From Pseudooceanicola nanhaiensis (GTDB lineage Bacteria > Pseudomonadota > Alphaproteobacteria > Rhodobacterales > Rhodobacteraceae), in NCBI RefSeq assembly GCF_020171315.1, contig NZ_JAIUZP010000001.1, positions 682,001 to 746,000 of the forward strand: 64,000 nucleotides of DNA. The letters run 5' to 3'. The translations under genes and the position numbers were made by a program. Under the pieces are notes generated by a model, which did no database searches, was not told the DNA's origin, and worked only from the letters and a program-made list of their open reading frames with translations. Of the stretch, positions 57,370 to 64,000 are shown one piece after another. Within the stretch, counting starts at the first letter, position 1. Every line of letters starts with the position of its first letter.

Positions 57370-58346
57370 GGTGCGAGGCCGGCCTCGACGCTGGAGGGCA
57401 CCGGCGTGGCGGGATCGCCGTCCATCGCGGCCTCGATCATCGGCACCATCTGGTCCAGCACGTAGGGCAGGCTCAGCAGGCTGGCGTGGGAGTAGGCCGA
57501 GGCCAGCATTGCGTCCACCGCCACCTCGCGGCCCTCGGTATGGGCGCGCAGCTCGGGGCGCAGGGCGAGGCCGCGGATCGCCTCGACATTCGCGGGGCTC
57601 ACGAACCAGAGCAGCAGGTCCGCATCCAGCGGCGTGAGGTCCTCGTTCGAGAGCGTCATGGCGAAGGCCTCGGCGCCCGAAACATCGTCCACCGCCTGCG
57701 GCGTGCGGAAGCCGAGCGTGGTGAGGAACATCGAACGGATGTCCTTGGAGGTATAGGCGCCCGGGGCGTCATGGTAGAGATAGGCGACCGTGGCCGTGGC
57801 GCCCTGCCAGTCGGGATGGCTGGCGCGCAGGGCGGCGGTGCGGTCCTCTATGGCCGTCACCTGAGCCTCCGCCTCGGCGGCGTGGCCGGTGATGAGGCCG
57901 GTGGTGCGCGCCAGCAACTGCCACGGCATGCCGTAATCCTCGTAGCCCTCCAACGGGGGCACGACGGGGGCGATGCGGCTGAGCATCTCGTATTGCTGCC
58001 GCGAGATGCCGGACCACATCGCCTCGATCAGGTCGGGCTTGAGCGCGGCGATCTGTTCGAAGTTGATGTCGCCCTTCAGCAGCGCGGGCCGGGCCTCGCC
58101 GAGGGCCTCCTGCGCCCAGGGCCAGACACCGCTTGGCTGGTTGCCGAACCAGTCACGCAGGCCCACCGGCGTCACGCCGATGGCCAGCAGGTTGTCGTGG
58201 TTCAGGAAGGAGAGCGTGACCACGCGCTGCGGCTGCGCGGGGATTTCGGTGGTGCCGTACTTGTGGGTGACGGTGAGGGGGAAGTCCTGCGCGGCGGCCG
58301 ACAGCGGCGCCAGCAGCAAGGCGAGAAGGGCAAGGATGCGGGGCAT
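57366..58346 (-). CDS. Periplasmic iron-siderophore binding protein
   Basis: A 326-residue class III binding protein (FepB/FecB-like) with a Sec signal (about 1-19, ending SAAA). The start of the mature fold is FPLTVTHKYGTTEIPAQPQRVVTLSFLNHDNLLAIGV and ALKPDLIEAMW follows. It lacks a lipobox Cys. It delivers the siderophore to the FecCD-like permeases. It lies 61 bases after the receptor gene, separated by a hairpin. Confidence 0.92.
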   Translation of the reverse strand: MPRILALLALLLAPLSAAAQDFPLTVTHKYGTTEIPAQPQRVVTLSFLNHDNLLAIGVTPVGLRDWFGNQPSGVWPWAQEALGEARPALLKGDINFEQIAALKPDLIEAMWSGISRQQYEMLSRIAPVVPPLEGYEDYGMPWQLLARTTGLITGHAAEAEAQVTAIEDRTAALRASHPDWQGATATVAYLYHDAPGAYTSKDIRSMFLTTLGFRTPQAVDDVSGAEAFAMTLSNEDLTPLDADLLLWFVSPANVEAIRGLALRPELRAHTEGREVAVDAMLASAYSHASLLSLPYVLDQMVPMIEAAMDGDPATPVPSSVEAGLAP

Positions 58347-58373
58347 TGGGGTCTCCGGGTGAGCGGAAGGAAA

Positions 58374-58401
58374 GGGCGCCCGCCGGTGAGGGCGGACGCC
58401 C
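58374..58401 (-). terminator. Hairpin between receptor and binding-protein genes
   Basis: An 11-base stem with one mismatch (58374-58384 with 58391-58401), followed on the minus strand by TTTCC. Probably a partial terminator that lowers expression of the ABC genes relative to the receptor. Confidence 0.6.
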
Positions 58402-58407
58402 GGAGCG

Positions 58408-60495
58408 TCAGAACTTCGTCGTCAGAGTCAGGGCGGCGGTCCGGCCTTCGCCGATGTAGCAGGCGCCCGAGCCGCAGGAGTTGACGTAGTATTCATCGGT
58501 CAGGTTACGCACCGTGAAGGCCGCATCGAACCGCTCTGTCTGGTAGCCGATCATGGCATCGTAGAGCGTGTAGGACGGGGTCTTCTGCGCGTCCGCGCCA
58601 TCCCAGGCCGCGCCGACGTAGCGCACGCCTGCGCCGAAGCGCCAGCCGGGCAGGGCCTCGGGCGTGTAGTTCACCCAGAGCGAGCCGAACTTCTCGGGCA
58701 CGGTGGCGATCCGGTAGCCATCCGCATTCTCGGTATCGAGCCAGGAGAAGCCGAAATCGACCGAGACCTCGCCGAAGTCATGCTTGGCCCCCAGTTCGAG
58801 GCCCTTCACGTTCGCCTCGCCGATCTGCTTCTGGAAGGTCGGGTTCTCCGGGTCGGTGATGGCAAGGTTCGACTTCGTCAGGTCGAAGGCCGCGACGGTG
58901 AAGATCGAGCGGGTGCCGGGCATCTGGTACTTCACGCCCACTTCCCACTGACGGCCCTCGGTCGGCTCGAAGGGATTGCCCTCCGCGTCCGATCCGGTGA
59001 CCTCCTGGGTGAAGCTCTCGGCATAGGAGAGGTAGGGGCTTAGGCCGTTCGGGGCTTCGTAGAGGATGGCGAAGCTCTTGGACCAGGCGTCGTCCTCGGC
59101 ATTCACGGTGCTGTCGGTGAAGGTGCCCGCGGTCTCGCCGGTTTCGATGTGGCTCCAGCGCAGGCCGAGGTCGAGGTGTAGCCGCTCGCCGAAGGTGGCG
59201 CGGTTGGTGGCATAGACGCCGTATTCCTCCAGCGTGGAGGCCGGATAATCCGTCAGCTCGATGTCGGGATAGCCCGCGTAGACCGGGTTATACGGGTCAA
59301 TCGGCGCGATCTGTTCGCCATAGCCATAGTCGCTGTCATAGAGGCCGCGGGTATAGGAAGCGCCCAGCAGGGTCTTCATCCGTACGCCGTTCAGCGCCCA
59401 TTCGCCTTTCAGGTTCACGTCCGCGACGGTGTCTTCCAGCGTGTTATGCGCGGAATAGAAGCTGCGGTTGATCGTGCCATCCGCGTTGTAGCGGTAGTTG
59501 CCGAAGTTGTCGTAGGCCCACCAGGCGTGGTTGTAATCCGACTCCGACTCGTGGTGGCGCAGGCGCGCGTCCAGCGTCCAGCCGTTCTCGAAATCATGTT
59601 CGACCATGGCGGTGATCGAGGTCTGCTCGGTGTTCAGCTTGTCGAAGCCCGGCTCGCCCACGAAGAGGCTGTCGGGAAGACGCCCGCCGTAGGGCGAGTC
59701 GTAGAGTGTGCCCCAGGCCGAGGCGAACTGGATCAGCGGCTGGGTCTCGGTCTTCTGGTAGTTGAAGAGCAGCTTGACCGTCGTCCGGTCCGTCGCGCGC
59801 CACGCGATGGAGGGGGCGAAGGCGAGGCTGTTGTCCTGCGTGTGATCGACCTGCGTGTCGCTGTCGCGCCAGAGCCCGACGACCCGGTAGGAGAGCCGCC
59901 CGTCCGAGAGCGTGTCGGAGAAGTCGACGCCGATCTGCTTGCGGTTATGGGAGCCGTACTGGAGCTGCACGATATTGTCCGAAGGCGCGCCCGCGATCTT
60001 CGACGTCGTGTCCACCACGCCGCCGACCGATCCATTGCCATAGAGCGCCGAGGCCGGGCCCTTCAGCGCCGCGACGCTGTCGAGCAGGAAGGTCTCGGGC
60101 TTGGTGTCGTTGTAATAGCCGAACCGCGATTGCAGCCCGTCGTGGTAGGTCGAGGGGGCGAAGCCCCGGATGTTCGACCAGTCGGAGCGGTTGTCGAGGC
60201 CCCATTGGCCCGCCACCACGCCCGGCGCATATTGCAGCGCCTGTTCGACGCTGGTCGCGCCGCGTTCGGTGATCTGCTCCTGCGTGATCACCGAGACCGA
60301 CCGCGGCGTTGCCATGATCGTCTCGCCGGTCTTGGTCACCCCGGCGGTGTCCTGCGGAATGGAGGGTCCGAAGAAACCTTCGCCTGCCGTGTCCCCCGAC
60401 TCGACGGTGATGGTTTCAAGATTGATGGTCTCCTGCGCGGCAACGGCCTGCGCAGTGACCAGGAACGACAAAAGCGTCGCCTGTCCCAGCTTCAC
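58408..60495 (-). CDS. TonB-dependent siderophore receptor
   Basis: A 695-residue outer membrane receptor with a signal peptide (about 1-20, AVAAQ), TonB-box-like region, plug domain (about 50-160: ATPRSVSVITQEQITERGATSVEQALQYAPGV, RGFAPSTYHDGLQ) and a 22-strand barrel that ends in the outer membrane signal ...TTKF. It is of the FhuA/FoxA siderophore type. It is downstream of an iron box and upstream of its ABC transporter. The siderophore cannot be told from sequence. Confidence 0.95.
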   Translation of the reverse strand: MKLGQATLLSFLVTAQAVAAQETINLETITVESGDTAGEGFFGPSIPQDTAGVTKTGETIMATPRSVSVITQEQITERGATSVEQALQYAPGVVAGQWGLDNRSDWSNIRGFAPSTYHDGLQSRFGYYNDTKPETFLLDSVAALKGPASALYGNGSVGGVVDTTSKIAGAPSDNIVQLQYGSHNRKQIGVDFSDTLSDGRLSYRVVGLWRDSDTQVDHTQDNSLAFAPSIAWRATDRTTVKLLFNYQKTETQPLIQFASAWGTLYDSPYGGRLPDSLFVGEPGFDKLNTEQTSITAMVEHDFENGWTLDARLRHHESESDYNHAWWAYDNFGNYRYNADGTINRSFYSAHNTLEDTVADVNLKGEWALNGVRMKTLLGASYTRGLYDSDYGYGEQIAPIDPYNPVYAGYPDIELTDYPASTLEEYGVYATNRATFGERLHLDLGLRWSHIETGETAGTFTDSTVNAEDDAWSKSFAILYEAPNGLSPYLSYAESFTQEVTGSDAEGNPFEPTEGRQWEVGVKYQMPGTRSIFTVAAFDLTKSNLAITDPENPTFQKQIGEANVKGLELGAKHDFGEVSVDFGFSWLDTENADGYRIATVPEKFGSLWVNYTPEALPGWRFGAGVRYVGAAWDGADAQKTPSYTLYDAMIGYQTERFDAAFTVRNLTDEYYVNSCGSGACYIGEGRTAALTLTTKF

Positions 60496-60563
60496 TGTGG
60501 TTCTCCCCTGAGAGTGTCTTACCTGGCGGGAAAGCTGGGTGGTACAGGGGGCGGTAGATTAAC

Positions 60564-60578
60564 TGACTTTAATAGTCA
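60564..60578 (-). promoter_or_regulatory. Iron-Rhodo-box (TGA-N9-TCA) upstream of the receptor gene
   Basis: TGA-CTTTAATAG-TCA, with the longer dyad TGACT/AGTCA, about 70 bases before the receptor start and overlapping the stop codon of the upstream gene. TGA-N9-TCA is the described iron-responsive motif in Rhodobacterales and Rhizobiales, read by Rrf2-type iron regulators (RirA or IscR). Binding is inferred. Confidence 0.65.
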
Positions 60579-61658
60579 AGTATCCGCGGGGCTGCGGGTC
60601 CAGTAGCCTGCGATATAGTGTTGCGCGCGCGGCACGGCCCAGTCGGTGCGCACCAGTTTGCGCAGGCGTTGGGCATCCGACATCTCTCCGGCGAACCAGA
60701 TGTGGGTACCGGGGCCGCGCGCTGCAGCGGCCTCCTCCAGCGCGGCGGCGGCGCGTTCGCCCCGGCTGCGCAGCAGCAGCGTGAACCGGTCGATGTGGCG
60801 CGCGGGCAGGCTATCCGCCGCGTCGGGGTCCGCCAGTTCCAACAGGATCAGGGGCGCATCGCCATAGGCGGCCGCGTCGAGGCTGCGCACCATGGCGGGC
60901 AGGGCGGTTTCATCCCCGGCCATGATCAGATCCGCCGTGGGGGCCAGCCAGCCGCCGCCGGGGCCGGTCAGGCCGATGGTCCGGCGATCCTCGGTGCCCG
61001 CCACCAGCCCCTCGGCCCAGTGACAGGTCGGGCCGTTGCCGTGGGTGTAGACATCGAACTCCAGCCAGCCCGCCTCGGTATCGAGCGCGATGATCGTATA
61101 GGCGGGGGTATGGAGCCGGTCCGCGCCCTCGGGCCAGACGGTGCGGGCATCAGCGCCCACCACGGGCCAGACGGGCACGCGGCCGGGGCCGGGCAGGCAG
61201 AGCCGGAAGTGCAGCCCGGTCTCCGCCAGCGGCGCCAGCCCGGTGCCCGTGAGGCGAATGCGGATGTAGTCGCGCGACACGCGGCGGGCCTCCGCCACCT
61301 CCAGCAGGTGGAAGTTGCGCGGGTGCACGCCCACGGCCCGCGTCGCGTCGTCGGACCAGCTGAGGTCCTTGATCGGCAGATCCCCGGCGTGGTGCTGAAG
61401 GAAGTGCAGGACCATGTCGCGCATCACCTGCAACATGCCCTCGTCCGCGGCGTTCAGATGCAGGTCCAGCCTTGTGTCCCCGCCCTGCGCCGCCATCCGG
61501 CCATAGCCGGTGTCGCAGTCGAGGGCCTGCGCATCGCCTGACATCTGCAGGCCATGCTCTTCGCCCGCGTGGCGCAGCGCGGCCAGCAGCGCGCGCCCGT
61601 CCGTCGTGCGACAGGAGGCGCTGAGAGCAAAGGAAGACTGGGGCGACTGCGCGTTCAT
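60576..61658 (-). CDS. Siderophore-interacting protein (ferric-siderophore reductase) with DUF2218
   Basis: A 360-residue protein. Residues 10-100 match DUF2218 (MLQVMRDMVLHFLQHHAGDLPIKDLSW). Residues 115-355 are a FAD-binding siderophore-interacting domain (SRDYIRIRLTGTGLAPL, LIMAGDETALPAMVRSL). Such reductases release iron from ferric siderophores in the cytoplasm. ATG 61658 selected. It precedes the receptor gene by 80 bases, and an iron box lies about 100 bases upstream. Confidence 0.92.
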   Translation of the reverse strand: MNAQSPQSSFALSASCRTTDGRALLAALRHAGEEHGLQMSGDAQALDCDTGYGRMAAQGGDTRLDLHLNAADEGMLQVMRDMVLHFLQHHAGDLPIKDLSWSDDATRAVGVHPRNFHLLEVAEARRVSRDYIRIRLTGTGLAPLAETGLHFRLCLPGPGRVPVWPVVGADARTVWPEGADRLHTPAYTIIALDTEAGWLEFDVYTHGNGPTCHWAEGLVAGTEDRRTIGLTGPGGGWLAPTADLIMAGDETALPAMVRSLDAAAYGDAPLILLELADPDAADSLPARHIDRFTLLLRSRGERAAAALEEAAAARGPGTHIWFAGEMSDAQRLRKLVRTDWAVPRAQHYIAGYWTRSPADT

Positions 61659-62051
61659 GGCCGGGTCCTTTCGGAGGCAAAGAGCAAACGGGGGAGGCGC
61701 CCCCATGCGCGCTTGCCTGATCGGGACCGGGCTGGCTGAGGCCCTCCTACAATTTCCGACTGATTTGGTCAATCATTGCGCCGCGCCAGAGGCGGACCGC
61801 TGCCAAGAGCCTCTCTGCCCGCCTTCGGGCCGGGTGGTTGCTGAAAAACCATGCATCCATGACGCATCTATCGGCTTCGGCCACCGTTGAGGGTCAATTC
61901 CCTTGCGCGACTCGCCTCATTGGGGGCAGATGGACCCAGCGGCAACGGCGCCGCCGATTTCCCTACATGACGGGACCTATGAGCAAAGCTGCTCGATCCT
62001 CCGCTTCTCGCGGTGATCGGCGGCTTTTTGGCATTTGAACGGTGGTGCGAT
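61659..62051. other. Divergent intergenic region between siderophore reductase and cysG
   Basis: About 390 bases. An iron box lies at 61761-61775 for the minus-strand gene. The rest, up to the cysG start, shows no clear operator or gene; a T-rich spot at 62020-62030 (GCGGCTTTTTGGC) lies shortly before cysG. Confidence 0.5.
61761..61775 (-). promoter_or_regulatory. Iron-Rhodo-box (TGA-N9-TCA) upstream of the siderophore reductase gene
   Basis: TGA-TTTGGTCAA-TCA, about 100 bases before the reductase start. This is a second copy of the same motif as before the receptor gene, which supports joint iron control. Confidence 0.6.
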
Positions 62052-63437
62052 ATGAAAAACTTTCCGATGTTCCTGCGGATGAACGGCCGGCGCGTGGTGA
62101 TCTGCGGCGGGACCGAAGAGGCGGCGCGCAAGGCCCGCCTGATGCTCAAGACCGAGGCCGAACTGGTCATCGTGGCCGCCGCGCCCGAGCCGGAACTGGC
62201 CGCGCTGATCGGCAATGGCCGTGCCACCGGTGTGGCCTCTGCCACGCCTGAGACCTTCGAGAACTGCGCCCTCGTCTTCATCGCCACCGGCGACGAAGAT
62301 GAAGACCTGCGCCTGCGCGCCATGGCGCGGGCCGCAGGCGCCGTGGTCAACGTGGTTGACCGGCCCGAGTATTGTGACGCCTTCACCCCCTCCATCGTGG
62401 ACCGCGACCCGGTCGTCGTCGCCATCGGGACCGAGGGCGCGGCCCCGGTGCTGGGCCGGTCGATCAAGACGCAGGTGGAGGTGATGCTCTCGCCCCGTCT
62501 CGGCGGCTTCGTGGCGCTGGCCGGCCGCCTGCGCGATGCAGTGGCCGAGGCGATCCCGCAGGCCCGCCGCCGTGCCTTCTGGGAAGCGGCCTTCACTGGC
62601 GCGGCCTTCCGCGCCCATCTCGCGGGCCGCGAGCGGGAGGCCGCCGCGCTGCTGAAAGAGGCCATCGCCACCGGCGAGGCCCCCGAACCCGCGGGCCACA
62701 TCGCCCTCGTCGGCGCGGGCCCCGGTGCGCGCGACCTGTTGACGCTGCGCGCGGTTGAACGTCTGCAACAGGCCGATGTCATCTTCTACGACCGCCTCGT
62801 GGACCCGGAGGTGCTGGAACTGGCGCGCCGCGATGCGGACCGGGTCTTTGTCGGAAAGGAAGTAGGCGCCTGCGCCTGGCCGCAGGACAAGATCGACCGT
62901 CTGATCGTCGCCGAGGCCAGCAAGGGCCGCCGCGTGGTGCGGCTGAAATCCGGCGATCCGTCGATCTTTGGCCGGGCCACCGAAGAGATCGAGGCCGCCC
63001 GCGCCGCAGGGATCGAGATCGAGATCGTGCCCGGCATCACCGCCGCCTCTGCTGCCGCCGCCTCGCTGCTGCGGCCCCTGACCGAGCGGGGCGAGACCGA
63101 TACCTTCGCCGTCTCCACCGGCACCTGCCGTCCCGGCGATGCCAACCCGGATCGTGCGCGGCTGGCCCATCCCGGCACCTCGATGGCCTTCTACATGGCG
63201 GTCGAGAAGGCGGGGCAGGTGCAGGGCGACCTGCTGGCCGGGGGCGCGCCCGCGGCCTGCCCGGTGGATATCGTCGCCTCCGCCTCTACGGTGAACGAGC
63301 GCCACGCCAGCACCACGCTGGGCGACCTCGCCGCCTGCATCGAACGCGAAGGCCTGAAGAGCCCGGCGATCCTCTTCGTGCGCTATCCCAAGTCGCTGGC
63401 AGCGCAGATCGAGGCCGCAGGCCGCAGCGCCGCATAA
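62052..63437 (+). CDS. cysG: Siroheme synthase
   Basis: A 461-residue trifunctional enzyme. Residues 1-150 are the NAD-dependent precorrin-2 dehydrogenase/ferrochelatase (VVICGGTEEAARKARLML). Residues 215-455 are uroporphyrinogen III methyltransferase (GHIALVGAGPGARDLLTLRAVERLQQADVIFYDRLV and RLKSGDPSIFGRATEEIEA). It makes siroheme, the NirB cofactor encoded 22 kb away. ATG at 62052; a terminator follows. Confidence 0.97.
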   Translation: MKNFPMFLRMNGRRVVICGGTEEAARKARLMLKTEAELVIVAAAPEPELAALIGNGRATGVASATPETFENCALVFIATGDEDEDLRLRAMARAAGAVVNVVDRPEYCDAFTPSIVDRDPVVVAIGTEGAAPVLGRSIKTQVEVMLSPRLGGFVALAGRLRDAVAEAIPQARRRAFWEAAFTGAAFRAHLAGREREAAALLKEAIATGEAPEPAGHIALVGAGPGARDLLTLRAVERLQQADVIFYDRLVDPEVLELARRDADRVFVGKEVGACAWPQDKIDRLIVAEASKGRRVVRLKSGDPSIFGRATEEIEAARAAGIEIEIVPGITAASAAAASLLRPLTERGETDTFAVSTGTCRPGDANPDRARLAHPGTSMAFYMAVEKAGQVQGDLLAGGAPAACPVDIVASASTVNERHASTTLGDLAACIEREGLKSPAILFVRYPKSLAAQIEAAGRSAA

Positions 63438-63805
63438 CAACATCTAGAGGCAGAGGGTCCGCAGAGGCCCGGGTGGAAACCGTCGAGGGGGCCGCGTACC
63501 GAAAGGGCGCGGCCCTTTTGCCGTGAAATGCGCTTGAAACGCGGGATTTTCGAGGGGAAGCGCACGGGCAGGCGCTAAAGCGTCCCGGCGACAAACGGCT
63601 GCCCGAAGTCGCGTCTATTCATGTGCCTGCAAAGATATCTTTCCACAACTTATTGAGTTTGTCCCCAACAAATTGCTTTACAGGCCCTGTCATCGCCAGC
63701 ACCATATTTGGTAAGGGAGCGGGGAAATCGCCCTGTCCCTAGAGCAGGCACCTAGCGCTTGGGGCGCTACCCGTCCCGGCGCTACAACAGAAATGAGGTG
63801 GCGCC
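63438..63805. other. Intergenic region before the YbjN-like gene
   Basis: About 370 bases. After the cysG terminator, bases 63615-63720 are A/T-rich and contain TTTGT/ACAAA half-repeats around 63659-63673; this is the likely promoter of the next gene. No gene seen. Confidence 0.5.
63489..63519 (+). terminator. Intrinsic terminator after cysG
   Basis: GGGCCGCG (63489-63496) and CGCGGCCC (63508-63515) with an 11-base loop and TTTT tail. Confidence 0.85.
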
Positions 63806-64000
63806 ATGGCTATGGCTGAAACGTTCCAGACGGAAGAAGTTCATCCGATCGACATCGTCGAGACTCTGGCCGAATTCAACGAATGGGAATTCGACCGGAT
63901 CGCCGATGATCAGATCGCCATGGCGGTCGAAGGCCAATGGCGCACCTATTCCGTGACCCTCGCCTGGTCCCCCTACGACGAGACCCTGCGCCTTGTCTGC
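63806..64000 (+). CDS. YbjN domain protein, partial
   Basis: The first 65 residues are present; the gene runs past the window end. ATG 63806 follows GAGGTG. The sequence (IDIVETLAEFNEWEFDRIADDQIAMAVEGQWRTYSVTLAWSPYDETLRLVC) fits the YbjN domain, seen in secretion-chaperone-like proteins of unclear function. Frame is open to the edge. Confidence 0.8.
   Translation, partial: MAMAETFQTEEVHPIDIVETLAEFNEWEFDRIADDQIAMAVEGQWRTYSVTLAWSPYDETLRLVC

Overview
The window is GC-rich, densely packed and free of mobile elements, tRNA and rRNA. Gene content and order point to an alphaproteobacterium of the Rhodobacteraceae (Roseobacter/Rhodobacter type). The main reasons are a hydrogenase cluster in the exact gene order known from Rhodobacter capsulatus, a GapR-like protein, a rubredoxin-HupJ fusion, TGA-N9-TCA iron boxes, and a monomeric NADP isocitrate dehydrogenase beside a bo3 quinol oxidase.

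Layout. Bases 1-6100 hold a sulfide/persulfide detoxification operon (persulfide dioxygenase plus two YeeE/YedE halves), a divergent FadB-like protein, a GapR-like protein and small or unknown genes. Bases 6100-7840 hold a lone FbpB-type ferric iron permease. Bases 7953-27914, all on the minus strand, hold a complete H2-sensing uptake [NiFe]-hydrogenase cluster: hupTUV (kinase and regulatory hydrogenase), hypF, hupSL, a small unknown membrane protein, hupC, then after an unusual gap of about 600 bases hupDFGHJK, hypAB, hupR and hypCDE. HupS has the six cysteines of an oxygen-tolerant [4Fe-3S] enzyme, so the cell probably respires H2 in air.

Bases 28323-36192 (+) form one operon: a PotABCD-like ABC importer followed by an amidohydrolase, a nucleoside hydrolase and an adenine deaminase, suggesting purine nucleoside or base uptake and breakdown. 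Bases 36331-43313 (+) hold an NsrR-like regulator, nirB-nirD, a formate/nitrite channel, a PP2C phosphatase-kinase fusion and cyanase. The nirB leader carries two AACG hexaloop hairpins, the second overlapping an intrinsic terminator, which is the layout of an ANTAR (NasT-type) antitermination switch. The siroheme synthase gene cysG, which makes the NirB cofactor, lies at 62052-63437.

Bases 43395-51509 (-) run cyoABCD, surf1, a degenerate NtrC-family regulator and its sensor kinase. Bases 52171-54375 encode isocitrate dehydrogenase. Bases 54480-61658 (-) hold an iron-siderophore uptake system: a siderophore-interacting reductase, a TonB receptor and a binding protein with two permeases and an ATPase. 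Two iron-type TGA-N9-TCA boxes precede the reductase and the receptor. The window ends in a YbjN-like gene cut by the edge.

Taken together, the genes describe a versatile aerobe that can use H2 and detoxify sulfide as energy or stress chemistry, assimilate nitrite, cyanate and purines as nitrogen sources, and scavenge iron. Most regulatory claims here come from sequence motifs and gene order and are not tested.
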